A stretch of 64,000 bases of DNA from Cryptomeria japonica (GCF_030272615.1 NC_081413.1:18240285-18304284); one strand, 5' to 3'; shown: positions 1 to 10,374, counted from the stretch's first letter. The notes: generated from the letters alone by a model not told the origin. Translations and numbers: made by a program.

Positions 1-241
1 GTCCTACCACATTCTGTACCAGTTCTTGTCCCGACATACCAATTCTGGTTCACAACATCATACCGGTTCACTTGGACAAGCATACCACTTCACTTATTAT
101 ACATATATCGGTTTACACCACCATACCAGTTCTCTTTGCTAGTTGCTTAACTTCAATATATCGGTTCACTTCTCAGCATATTGACATCAATGACAACATA
201 CAATATCACCATGTCATCATACTCTTGCACATATGCCAACA
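1..241 (-). repeat. 3' LTR of Copia A (partial)
   Basis: This segment aligns without gaps to 5738-5978, the matching part of the 5' LTR. On the minus strand it opens with TGTTGGCATATGTGCAAG directly after a purine tract, the canonical start of an LTR. The rest of this LTR lies outside the window. Confidence 0.9.
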
Positions 242-253
242 ATCTCCCCCTTT
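242..253 (-). other. Polypurine tract of Copia A
   Basis: The minus strand reads AAAGGGGGAGAT immediately before the LTR start. Retrotransposons use such a tract as the primer for plus-strand DNA synthesis. The same motif precedes the 3' LTRs of K, E and F in this window. Confidence 0.85.
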
Positions 254-576
254 GGCATTGATGGCAATGTACAAAGATATCACTCAGCATCACATCTTAT
301 CCCTATTGCTACAGATATCTTCTTTGCTTCACATCTTCTCCCCCTTTGACAACAATGCAAAAGTGGAGGCACAAGCTTCCCTGTTCTGCTATGTTTCTCC
401 CCTTGAGGAGTAGCATCCTTCAACACATCAATCCTAAAAAAGATTGGACACTGCAATACCTGACTGATGTGGAGCACATACTTTTAGTTCACCTCTTGAA
501 GGGGCAGCACCCCTAATTCACCTCTCAAATAGGTAAATGAAGCCTTTGGTAGAGGCTTGGTGAATATGTTTGCTAA
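254..576 (-). other. 3' non-coding internal region of Copia A
   Basis: This lies between the RNase H reading frame and the purine tract and has no retroelement coding on either strand. It holds a second purine-tract-like run (the plus strand reads ctccccctttg near 339-349). The short plus-strand open frames here resemble no known family. Confidence 0.7.
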
Positions 577-1146
577 CTACTCCTTACTGGAAACATGTTC
601 CAATACAACCTCTTTGTTTTGAACCTTTTCCCCTAAGAAATGATACTTGAGTTCAAAGTGCTTGGTTCTAGCATGTAAAACTGGATTCTTGGAAATCTTA
701 ATTGCACTTGTATTGTCACAGAATATACTTACCAATTTAGATATAGGAACTTTGAAGCCATTTAATACATGCTTCATCCAAATAGTTTGAATGCAGTTCA
801 TAAAAGTTGCAACATACTCCGCCTCTGCTGTAGACTGGGAGATACGACTCTTGTTTTTACTCATCCATGAGACCAGTCTACCACCGAGAAAGAATGCACC
901 ACCGGTTGTGCTCTTCTGGTCATCTACATTACCAGCCCAATCAACATCTGTGAACACTTTCAGGTTGAACTCATTATTGTATGGATACCATAACCCATAG
1001 TCAATAGTTCCTTTTAGATATCTAAGAATCCACTTGACTGCTACCAAGTGGGATTCTCTTGGGCTTTGCTGAAATTGAGTGGTAATACCCACTACATGTG
1101 CAATGTTTGGTCTCCTATGCACTACATAATGCAACTTACCAATCAT
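577..1146 (-). pseudogene. RNase H and end of RT, Copia A
   Basis: This frame starts in the RT connection region (MIGKLHYVVH) and covers the Copia RNase H domain, which removes the RNA strand of the RNA-DNA hybrid. The acidic residues appear in FTDVDWAG, TAEAEYV and IFCDNTSAI, so the active-site positions are kept. It is cut off from the RT frame by a TGA at 1150-1152 where relatives have an arginine codon. It ends at a TAG (577-579) just before the conserved LA-(D/N)-I-(F/V)-TKPLP tail, where Copia F still has glutamine. Both changes fit C-to-T decay. The segment cannot be translated as part of a polyprotein in this copy. Confidence 0.9.
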
Positions 1147-1149
1147 TGA

Positions 1150-2244
1150 TCAGTATTCATTCTCATTTACCAGTGCTAAGTCATCTTCTTTTGACAGTTT
1201 ACAACCGGTCACCATTGGTGTACTAACTGGTTTACTGTCTTCCATGCCAAAGGTCTTCAACACCTCTTTGACATACTTGGACTGAGTAATAAAGATTCCA
1301 TCTTTCATTTGTTGAATCTCCAGTCTAATGAAGAACTTAATCTCCCCTATGAGTGACAACTCAAATTCCTTCTTCATCTCATCGGCAAAATCATGACTCA
1401 TCTTGTCATCTCCTCCAAAGATGATGTCATCAACAAATACTTCACAGATCAGAATCTGATCTCCTTCTGATTTCAAGTAGATATTGCTATCTTCACTTGT
1501 TCTTTCAAATCCAATCTTCACAAGATGGGAGTGCAAGCGTTCATACCATGCTCTAGGTGCATGCTTTAGTCCATACAAGGCTTTATGTATCCTACACAAC
1601 ATGTCACTATCTTCTGATAGGGCAAACCCATCTGGTTGCTCTATATACACCTCCTCTTCAAGTATTCCATTTAGGAATGCAGATTTTACATCCATTTGGT
1701 ATACCTTGAATCCTTTAAAAGCTACATATGCAAGAAGCATACAAACTCCTTCCAATCTGGCTACTGGAGCAAAGGTTTCTCCATAGTCTTCTCCTTCTTC
1801 TTGAGCATACCCTTTACACACCACTCTGGCTTTCTTTCTTATCACTGTCCCATCTTCATTCATCTTATTTCTGAAAACCCATTTGGTACCAATGACATTT
1901 TTATGCTCTGGTCTGGGTACCAAGTACCATGTACCATTCTTTTCTATCTGATCAAGCTCTTCTTCCATTGCCTTGATCCAATCTTCATCTTTATGTGCCT
2001 CTTTGAATGATTTAGGCTCAAATTCAGAGATCATACATGAGTTTTTTTTTACCTTTCTTCTTGCAAGGATTCTTGCATCCTTGTCTCCTATGATTTGCTT
2101 TGGATCATGATTGAGTTTGACATACCTAGGTATGTTCCTAACAGATTCCTCTTGCTTTTCTTCTTCATCCTCATCTTCATCAGCATCAACATCCACCGGT
2201 GTAGGAGCACAATTTTTGGTACTGGGCTGATTTGTAGCTGGTTC
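1150..2244 (-). pseudogene. Reverse transcriptase, Copia A
   Basis: An open frame of 348 codons (to 2196) covers the Copia reverse transcriptase (RVT_2 family), which copies element RNA into DNA. Visible landmarks, in order, are the entry motif [76 protein letters not shown] and the catalytic VDDIIFGGD (plus 1416-1434). The catalytic aspartates are therefore present. Upstream in the same frame lies an acidic linker (run of D and E) that joins it to the integrase tail. The frame is bounded by in-frame stops at 2245 (TAG) and 1150 (TGA), so the protein cannot be made intact. Confidence 0.93.
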
Positions 2245-3323
2245 CTAGAAGGTTACTACCAGTTCATCTCCTACTTGCTCACTGTCGGTTTCCTCAGGTT
2301 TCCTAGAGTTTTCATCAACCCTAACATTGATTCTTTCAACAATTCTTTGAGTCCTATTGTTGAAACATTTGAGAGCTTTTCTCTTAGTGGAATACCCTAG
2401 GAATATTCCCTCATCACATTTAGCATCAAACTTGCTCTGATGTTCACTCCTCTTGATGTAACATTTACTACCAAACACTCTAAAATAGCTTACCACCAGT
2501 GTCTTACCAGTATAGTACTCATAAGGAGTCTTATCCTTACCTTTCTTGATGAGTACCCGATTCATTGTGTAGACTGCAGTGCTCACTGCTTCTCTCCAAA
2601 AGCTGTGAGCAACTTTTCCTTGGATCAGCATAGTTCTAGCCACTTCAACCATGGTCTGGTTGTTCCTCTCTGCTAAGCCATTCTATTGTGGATTCTGGGG
2701 GGAAGATATTTGCCTCTTGATGCCATTCTCTTCACAATATTTGTTGAATTCACCGGAAGTGAATTCCCCTCCTTGATCAGTTCTAAGGCATTTGATTCTT
2801 CTACCACTTTCCTTTTCTATCAGTTCTCTAATGGCTTTGAACTTTCTAAAAGATTCAAATTTGTCCTTCAAGAATGTGACCCACATCATTCTTGAGCAAT
2901 CATCTGTAAGAATCATAAAATACCTATCTCCCTGCACACTCCTCGTCTTCATAGGACCACATAAATCAGTATACACACGATCAAGTAAATTGTTAGTAGT
3001 GAAAGATTTACCTTTGAAGGTTGAGGAAGACATTTTCCCCAGATGACACTCTCTGCACAAAGGATTTTCTGGTTTGCGCGGCATAGGTAATCCTCTAACT
3101 GCCTTGGTATTACTGGCCTTCACAATGTTATCAAAGTTTACATGGCAGAATCTCCTATGCCATATCCAGCTATCATCAAACTTAGCCATAAGACATGTAC
3201 TTATATTTGCATTCAGCTGAAATAAGTTACCTTTGGTCTGCATACCTGTGGCCATCAATTTACCATTCTTTCCTTTGATTTTGCACACTCCATTTTTGAA
3301 TTCCAGAGTGAGTCCATTGTCAT
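2245..3323 (-). pseudogene. Integrase, Copia A (two pieces)
   Basis: The first piece (3288 down to 2683) holds the His-Cys zinc finger (HRRFCHVNFDN, then CRECHLGKM) and the catalytic core with YTDLCGP and LRTDQGGEF. A TAG at 2683-2685 replaces a glutamine codon just before NGLAERNN, which carries the third catalytic acidic residue. The stop therefore severs Glu from the two Asp residues. The second piece (2652 to 2245) has the C-terminal part with the conserved FLGYSTK. Integrase inserts the element DNA into the host chromosome. The join to protease at about 3324-3350 contains a one-base deletion plus a further in-frame TAG. Confidence 0.9.
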
Positions 3324-4398
3324 TTAGCTAGGCAAACTCAATAGATTGTGTCTAAGACCTTCCACCCAATACACATTGTCAGCACTGCTCTTTCCATTTA
3401 GAGAGATGGACCCTTTGCCTTTGACCATACATGGTGCATCATTACCAAAACGAGACACACCACCATCATACTCTTCCAGGGATATAAACTTGCTCCGGTC
3501 ACCAGTCATATGGTGAGAGCAACCACTGTCAATAATCCACTCATTGTAATTATCAAAGCGGGAGACAAGAGCCTTTTTGTCTGACACATCCTCCTTGACT
3601 GCAACAAATACAATATCTTCATTTTCTTCATCTTCTGATTCCTCATCAGTGACACCTTCATCAACTACTACAAAATAGTTTTTTCGGTTTCCTCCTTTGA
3701 ATTTCTTGAACCTTTCTGGTTTGTCCTTGCTATCAATATTAGGAAAGTTTATAGAAATGTGTCCTATCCGGTTACAAGAAAAGCATTTCAAAGGAATCTT
3801 ACCTCTGTATTTGCCAGTTCCCTTGGGAAGTCTCTTGGAAAGAAGAGCTTCAAATTCCATTAGAATCTCCTCATCATCCATTTCTCTGCTTTGTCTTGGT
3901 TCACCGTTGGTGCTTGCTTCTTTTCCTTTTCTGGATGGTGTTGCAGATGATCTAAAAGTTGATTCAGTCTTTTGAACACTTCCATCAAAACTATTTAGCT
4001 CATAGGCTATCAACTTTGCAATGATGGAGTCTAGGGATACCTTAGTCTTATCCATTGATCTCAAATCCTGAATTGTAGCAACCCTTATTGCATAGACCGG
4101 TAATAAGGATCTCAAAACTTTGCTGACAATAGTGGAATCTTCCATTTTACCACCTGAACTCTTGATATCACCAACAACGGTTTTGATTCGTATTCCATAT
4201 TGTTGAATGGTCTCCCCTTCAACCATCCACATGTCTTCAAACTTACCTCTAAGGCTTTCTTCCTTATCTTGTTTTACATGCTCATCCCTGCCATAGATAT
4301 TTTCAAGAGTATCCCATACTTCTAATGTATATCTTCATTTTGTCCTTCCATATTTTAAAGTTATCTCTATTGAACTTTGGACCTTCCCTCTTCATCAT
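3324..4398 (-). pseudogene. Gag and protease, Copia A, with internal gag deletion
   Basis: The frame starts at MMKREGPKFN (about 4398), as in Copia F. About 20 codons later a stretch present in F is missing, roughly 60 codons by comparison; reading resumes at the segment matching YEVWKKLEKIY in F. The long open part (4232-3324, 302 codons) holds the rest of gag, a zinc knuckle whose last cysteine is replaced by phenylalanine (CFSCNRIGHISINF), and the aspartic protease motif WIIDSGCSHHMTG. Gag packages element RNA, and protease cuts the polyprotein. The deletion, the lost knuckle cysteine and the frameshift near 3330 show that the copy is inactive. Confidence 0.88.
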
Positions 4399-4455
4399 TA
4401 CAATAGGATCTTTCCCTCAAGCGGTTAAGCTTACAACACAGAGGACCTAGAGGAT

Positions 4456-4467
4456 GCTCTGATACCA
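4456..4467 (-). other. Primer binding site of Copia A (tRNA-iMet type)
   Basis: The minus strand reads TGGTATCAGAGC, complementary to the 3' end of plant initiator-Met tRNA and the usual Copia primer site. It lies two bases inside the 5' LTR end, which fixes that boundary. Confidence 0.92.
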
Positions 4468-4469
4468 AT

Positions 4470-5978
4470 TGATAACTCAATGATGAATGGTGAGTACCAA
4501 ACCGGTACTGAGAGGGGGGGGTGAATCAGTACAGGCACAAACAAAAAACTTTTCTTGAACTAGTTTGATTGTAGACTGTAAACTACTGGCAATCTCCAAC
4601 ACCGGTCCAAACCAGACTACTACTAGTTAAACACAGTGCAGCTATGAAAGACATGAACCGGTAAATCTTCTTAGCTTTCCACACAACCTACTCCCTCATT
4701 TCCACTTTGTCCTTATGCATATACAGATAATCTATCATCAAAAATATAATAACTTGCTAGATCAACATGATTCACTACTTGACAGAAAACAACAAAGCAT
4801 CACATAAAAAAGACATCACATATGACACACATATTTTTCACGTGGAAACCCAACTGGGAAAAACCACGGTGGGGATGAATACCCACGAGCTATTTTTGAA
4901 CTCTTTAGAAGTCTGCTCTGTTAGGAGCCTAGTCCGGTTAATGACTATTACAATAGGTTCTGTTAGGAATCAATCCTGTTAGGGATCACCCGGTTAAGGG
5001 ATGGCTAGAATACCCGGTTAAGGGTTAAACCCTGTTAGAGGTTACCTTGTTAGAGGATTTTATGAACTTAGTGGCTTTGAGTCACCTTGTTAAAGGATTT
5101 ACAGCAAGCTGGTTAAAGCTACTCGGCTAAGGGATTTTTAAACTGTTGAATTAGTTAAAGATCAATAGGTATTACAATGATCTGGTAATAGCACTCAATG
5201 CCAATGCAAATGCTCTTTAGTTCCTTCCTTCTGCACACAGACTAGGTAGGTATCAATCCTCTTATCTGGTTTGGCAAGAATCACGTATCTCTGCACTTAG
5301 ATACACACACAACATTTGCCAACAACCTCAACATGAAACACAACATTGACCTTATAGAACACAGATAGATCGGCAGCATAAACCCTAAACACTTAGGATA
5401 AGCAATTGATCGGTTCAATCTTGATCATTGAGCATTTTTCATTTGAATACAATGGTCTTGAACAGATCTCAAGACATTCTCCATCGTTCGTTCTTCACCG
5501 CTTCATGGAGGCGATAACCCATCACGCATTCTCCACCATTTGCAAAGACATTGCACATTCCCGAGGTAGATAGGATCAGTCTCCTTCATGCAAGATCCTT
5601 CATGTGCACAAGGCTGACATGGCAACACAATCTGATATCCATTGCAATGTTAACTCATCACACAATGTCATCGGTTGAATCACATGGGCTTGGAACACTT
5701 CAATCGGAAACCCTGAAGCTAAGACTCCCAACTAGTAGTCCTACCACATTTTGTACCAGTTCTCATCCTGACATACCGGTTCCGGTTCACAACATCATAC
5801 CGGTTCACTTGGACAAGCATACCACTTCACTTATTGCACATATACCGGTTTACACCACCATATCGATTCTCTTTGCCAGTTGCTTAACTTCAATATATCG
5901 GTTCACTTCTCAGCATATTGACATCAATGACACCATACAATATCACCATGTCATCATACTCTTGCACATATGCCAACA
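4470..5978 (-). repeat. 5' LTR of Copia A, 1509 bp
   Basis: Bounded by TG and CA, with the primer site on one side and disrupted gypsy B coding on the other. In element orientation it ends with the box seen in many plant Copia LTRs (the plus strand has gagaggggggg near 4510-4520). It also has the paired GGTTTTTCC/GGGTTTCC core (4839-4872) and, at 4918-5115, a run of CTGTTA/CGGTTA motifs (see findings). The five bases next to the outer end, 5979-5983 (gtact), should be repeated beyond the left window edge. Confidence 0.9.
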
Positions 5979-6905
5979 GTACTGAGCTAGTCCATGGAAG
6001 CTTCTCACCTTTGTTGCTGAATTAGGAGTAGGCCAATTTGCTATGGCTTCAACCTTGCTAGGATTTATCTTGAGGATTCCTTGTGACAACACAAACCCAA
6101 GGTAAACCAACTCCTGCTTAACAAATTCACACTTGTCCAAGTTCATGGTTAGCTTCTCTTCATATAATCTTTGTAGCACAATTTGCAAATGATTAACATG
6201 ATCTGCCCTATCCTTACTAAAAATGAGAATATCATCTAAATATACCACCACAAATTTACCTATTAAGTCCTTCATCACCTCATTCATGAGTCTCATGAAG
6301 GTGCTTGGAGCATTAGATAAGCCAAATGGCATTACAAGCCATTCATAAAGACCCTATGTTGTCTTGAATGTTGTTTTCCATTCATCACCCTCCTTAATCC
6401 TAATTTGGTGGTATCCACTTTTAAGGTCAATCTTGGTAAAATATTTGGCTCCCCCTAAACAATCCATTAGATCTTCTATTCTAGGAATTGGAAAATTATA
6501 TCTAACGGTGATCCTATTTATAGCCCTAGAGTCAGTGCATAATCTCCAAGTACCACCTCTCTTTTGGGCTAAAACAGTAGGTACAACACAAGGTCTAATG
6601 TTTTTTCTAGTTAGGACTTGGTCTAAAAGCTCTTGGATTTGTTTGGCAATCTCAACATTTTGTTGGGAAGTCATTTTGTAAGTTTCCTTGTTAGGTAAGG
6701 ATGCTCCAGGGATAAAGTCTATTTGATGGCTTATGGCTCTTTTAGGAGGTAAGGTGGCTGGTTGTCCATCACTCACTATTCCTTTGATCTTCTTCAATAG
6801 GTCTTGAACCTCTATTGGAGAATTTGGCTGCTCTTTCTTGTCTTCATCTTTAGGCTTCATTACTAATGCAAACCCTACACCTTCACCTTCCTCAAGTGTC
6901 TTCAA
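5979..6905 (-). pseudogene. Reverse transcriptase, Gypsy B (truncated by Copia A)
   Basis: Two in-frame pieces (6905-6354 and 6332-5979) cover the gypsy RT. Landmarks are [63 protein letters not shown], the catalytic [11 protein letters not shown] (around 6229-6246) and [20 protein letters not shown] at 6354-6356 sits in the normally uninterrupted stretch before [12 protein letters not shown]. Coding ends abruptly after VRSFHGLA at 5979, where the Copia A LTR begins, so the RT connection and RNase H are separated from it by at least 6 kb. RT copies element RNA to DNA; this copy cannot. Confidence 0.92.
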
Positions 6906-6908
6906 GAA

Positions 6909-7559
6909 CTATTTTTCACTCACCAAAAGGATATTAGGACCTATTGTCCTCATTTCCCCTTCCTCAAGGATAGATTGGATCTTGAATGTGACTCCATCTT
7001 TCTTGAATGAGTATGCATTCTTGGCTCCATCATGAATATATTGTCTATCAAATTTCCATGGTCTTCCCAATAGCATATGGCATGCATCCATGGGTAGGAC
7101 ATCACACAACACTTTGTCCTTATACCTTCCAATGGTGAAATCCATCCATGCTTGCTCATTGACTAGGACATGTTGGCCTTTGTTCAATCAAGTGACCCTA
7201 TATGGGTTGTTGTGAGGTATCCTTTGTAACTTAAGCTTACTCACTACCTCTTTTGACGCAATGTTGTCTGTTGACCCTGAATCAATGATCACTTTGCAAA
7301 CTTTGTCCATAATCTTGCATTTGATCCTAAATAATGACCTCCTTTGGCTAGGCTCTTCTTTGACAGGTTCTTTTATCAAAGTTATTCTTATCATCAAGTT
7401 GTCACCTACCTCTGATTCTAAGGCAACCTCTGAAGTCTTGTTGATTGAAGTCTCTTCTTGAAGGTAGTTCACTCTCCTTTCACTACTCTGTGATGATGAT
7501 CCCTTCTCTGGACACCTATATGTTGGATAACCAAGTTGATTGCAATGGTAACACTTCAT
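6909..7559 (-). pseudogene. Zinc knuckle and aspartic protease, Gypsy B
   Basis: Reading from 7559, the segment begins with a nucleocapsid zinc knuckle, CYHCNQLGYPTYRC, in which the expected histidine is tyrosine (CAT to TAT). Next comes the protease active site VIIDSGSTDN and, after a TGA at 7188-7190 that replaces a tryptophan codon, the protease tail with the conserved MLLGRPW. A TAG (6909-6911) then separates it from the RT frame. All three lesions fit C-to-T or G-to-A change. The protease would normally release gag and pol products. Confidence 0.88.
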
Positions 7560-8504
7560 TGAGGCAAAATATGAGGAACCTCTACCTTGTCCACTAGACC
7601 TTCCTCTAAAACCATTGTTTGACCCCCTTTATTGAATCCTCCTTTACCAGTGCCACTTTCTTGTTGCTCAGTGAGTTTAGACTCACCTTGTGTTCTTTGC
7701 TCTGAGTTTCTTCCTCCAAAGCCTCCCCTATGGCCTCTATTTTCTTTTCCTCTACCCCTGCCCCTATTACTACTTGACTTTAAGGGCAAGTTGATAGCTT
7801 TGATGAACTGTCTTTGGGCTCATTAGACTGATTTCCTCTTGGATGTTCCATCTTAGTCCATTTAGGTACCTAGAAACTTTAAGACTTTCTTCTTCCACCG
7901 CATGAGATCTAAAGCTAAGTTTGTGAAACTCCTCCATATAACCACTCACATCAAGGTCTTTTTGTCTTAGGTTTTGTATTTTCCTATGAATCTGTACTTC
8001 ATAGTCGTCAGGGAGATAGACTTCTTTGATTTTGACTAACATCCCTTTCCAAGAAGAGATGGGTATTTTACCCACTTTCATTGTCTCATCCTGCATAAAT
8101 TTCCACCATGTGAGAGAAGCTCCTCTCATCCTAGACTTGGCCACTTTAACTCTTTGAGCTTTAGTTATGCCTTCACACTCAAAATGGTTCTTCATGTCCT
8201 CTATCCAAAATGGCAATCCTTCTAGTGATTTACCACTTAAGGCTTTCAATGCCTTTGGGAAAGGTTCTTGTTCTAAGATAGGATTAGGTTCAGGTACTTT
8301 GTCTACTTTTGACACCTCTTTACCCTTCCCTTCTGCTCCTTCAACCTTTACTAACACTTCATTTGCCTTGGTTTCAATCTCACCAAGCTTACCTTCTAGT
8401 TCTATCAAATTTTCCTTTAGGAGTCTATTCTCTTCCTCCTGATCATCCACTTTCTTTTCCAACTCTGCATTGGTCACCATGGTGTTGTCTAATACAAATT
8501 CCAC
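7556..8504 (-). pseudogene. Gag, Gypsy B
   Basis: The main frame (8504-7770, 244 codons) starts at MEFVLDNTMV. About residues 12-60 are a lysine/glutamate-rich coiled coil. A Retrotrans_gag-type capsid region follows, with WIEDMKNHFECEGI, ASLTWWKFMQDE and LRQKDLDVSGYMEEFHKLS. It shifts frame near 7770-7789 into an arginine/glycine-rich basic stretch (RGRGRGKENRGHRGGFGGR), which leads to the zinc knuckle at 7559. Gag forms the particle and binds element RNA. The shift and a stop near 7835 disable it. Confidence 0.85.
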
Positions 8505-8538
8505 TGAGGAAATCTACTCACCTAGCCCAAATCTTATC

Positions 8539-8551
8539 GTCTCTAATACCA
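8539..8551 (-). other. Primer binding site of Gypsy B
   Basis: The minus strand reads TGGTATTAGAGAC, an initiator-Met-type site with a C-to-T change compared with TGGTATCAGAG. It lies three bases from the LTR end at 8555. Confidence 0.8.
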
Positions 8552-8554
8552 ATT

Positions 8555-10215
8555 TGATAGGGTTTACCCAGCTTGCTCACACTTCACCTAGTTGGTGTTG
8601 CTAAATTCCACCAACCTCACTAGGTCTAGCTATGCCTCAAGACCTATAAGTCCTTCCAATATCTGCTAGGACTTTGTCCTTACCAATCTCAAGGTGTTCT
8701 AAACAAGTTTGACTAAGAACCCTACCATTTCAATGTGTTTCCCATATGCTCAATCTAGCTATCATGACAACAACTTGTCAATTTTACCCCCATACTATTA
8801 TGAGTCATTCCAAAGGTATGGAGGTGGCATTTACCATGGAATTAATTCCATTTGGCCTATTTTTGGTTTTGCATTCACTATTTTCCTTACCGATTTCACC
8901 AATTTGCCTAGAAATAGCCCTGCTACAAGAATGAGCCCCTATTAGGCCTCCAAAATCTGGTTTTCAAGGGTTTTAAGGGAATCGGTCCAAAAGACCCTTC
9001 AACAAGGTTTATTTTTCTTTAAACACTCTCTCAACCCTAAGATATTTTGTTTGTTTTGGCTTCCCAACTTTCCATACAGTACCCTAACCCAAAAATGAGG
9101 GTTTGGTAGGGTTTCTAGGCCTTTAACCGGCAATGACTGTTCAAGTTTGAGAAACGGGCATCTAGATGACTTGTCAAGGTTTCTCCTTGCTACTAAAACT
9201 CTGTATGGACCTCATGAATCATCCCAAATTGATTGGCCAAGGTTTGGTATTCACCCCTGCAATATGCATACAATTTTCACCCTGTCTTCTCTAGTCGGGT
9301 TGCTCCTGGACTCGCCTAGAACAAGGTGGTAACCATGTTAATCTCCACTTCCAAAACTCCTCCCTACATATTTACACTATAAATAGGTTTGTCTTCCATG
9401 TCCCAACAGGCCGCGATGGTAGCACGGAGGGATTTTATGGGGCAACCATTTTACAAGAATTTGCTATTTAAAAGCCAAAACTGGTTGTTTGGAAACAAAA
9501 CAATGAAAGTATTAACACACCCTATCTAAAAAACATGAAATGAAACAACTAGTACTGGAACACACCAAAGAACTACAATCCAAAACTAGATCAATGGATT
9601 CAATCCACTAGTGTTCACATTTCATACAAAAGAAGACCAAAACAGTGATAACAGTCCGAAAATGAGTAGTTTCATATTGTCAGTCATACAAAATCAAACT
9701 TCCAACCTTGGTAACCATGAAAGAGGAGGCTTAAATAGTATTCCCCATGTGTGGAGGCATCCTAGGGCATTGTGTTGTCCCTAACTCCACCGCTAAGCTC
9801 TTTAGGACCAAAGTTGTCATGACAACTTTCAAAAGTTGTCATGACAACTTTTACGACTTTTCACATTTTGTATTTCCAACCTAAGAAACCTATTACAAGT
9901 CATTACTCATGAATTTTGAAACATTCCTAAGACTATTATAAACCTCTCTAATGCTCATACCAAGTTATGCCTCTTTTGACCAACAAGAAGGCCATTTCAA
10001 CTACTCAACCTATTACCTATTCACAAAGTGCAAACCTAAGAAGAAAACCAACTCAACTAGGCCTACATTTGACTCAAATCAAACATCACACACACACAAA
10101 CACCTTGGACCCTCCTAGATTCCTTATTAGAAACTTCTTGGCTAAGGTCAATACAAGCCAAAATTATGGAAGGACTATGAGCCTAAGTCCTAGGTGCTCC
10201 TGCACCATTATGACA
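8555..10215 (-). repeat. 5' LTR of Gypsy B (outer end uncertain)
   Basis: The inner end is set by the primer site and a TG at 8555. I place the outer end at 10215 because the minus strand there reads TGTCATAATGGTGCAGGAGC, a plausible LTR start; no target duplication can be checked because the other end of B is outside the window. No protein-coding similarity was seen on either strand in 8555-10215. Confidence 0.5.
9810..9852. repeat. Tandem pair of perfect palindromes
   Basis: AAAGTTGTCATGACAACTTT (9810-9829) is a perfect 20-bp palindrome. One base later the same sequence, lengthened by one A and one T, repeats at 9831-9852 as a perfect 22-bp palindrome. They lie inside the presumed LTR of Gypsy B. 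Possible roles are a cruciform, an RNA hairpin or a dimer-protein site; none is proven. Confidence 0.85.
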
Positions 10216-10371
10216 ACCATTGAGATTACTGAAACCTTACTGGAAACACGGGAAAATCATTTTTCTCACATGAAGCTTACTTTCAGTATTATTTTCTTGA
10301 AAATTGAAGTGAACACTCCTTGATAAAGACTCTTAAATTTTTGTATATGTAACCTTTTAATGCAAATTTTG

Positions 10372-10374
<3 letters not shown>

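Larger units (their letters stand above)
1..5978 (-). mobile_element. Copia A: Ty1/copia LTR retrotransposon, left end cut by the window
   Basis: On the minus strand the order is 5' LTR (4470-5978), initiator-Met primer site, gag, protease, integrase, reverse transcriptase, RNase H, purine tract and 3' LTR (1-241, incomplete). Protease-integrase-RT order is diagnostic of Ty1/copia. The two LTRs show about 15 differences over the 241 comparable bases, 14 of them transitions, so the insertion is old. The coding region carries at least four in-frame stops, one frameshift and a gag deletion, so the copy is dead. It lies in the RT region of gypsy element B; B coding stops at 5979. The protein sequence is closely related to Copia F at 50436-58889, so both belong to one family or sister families. 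Confidence 0.93.
5979..10215 (-). mobile_element. Gypsy B: Ty3/gypsy retrotransposon, 5' half
   Basis: On the minus strand: LTR (8555 to about 10215), primer site, gag with coiled coil and zinc knuckle, protease, and reverse transcriptase up to the point where Copia A interrupts it. RNase H and integrase should continue beyond Copia A, left of this window. Protease directly followed by RT, and motifs such as [11 protein letters not shown], mark Ty3/gypsy. The RT wording resembles chromovirus-type plant gypsy, but I could not see a chromodomain because that end is missing. Three in-frame stops and gag frameshifts make it a dead copy. The outer LTR end at 10215 is a best guess. Confidence 0.85.

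Noticed and set aside
9967-10323. 118-codon plus-strand frame next to Copia K
   Set aside because: It crosses the presumed outer end of the Gypsy B LTR, has threonine/serine-rich low-information text and no domain.
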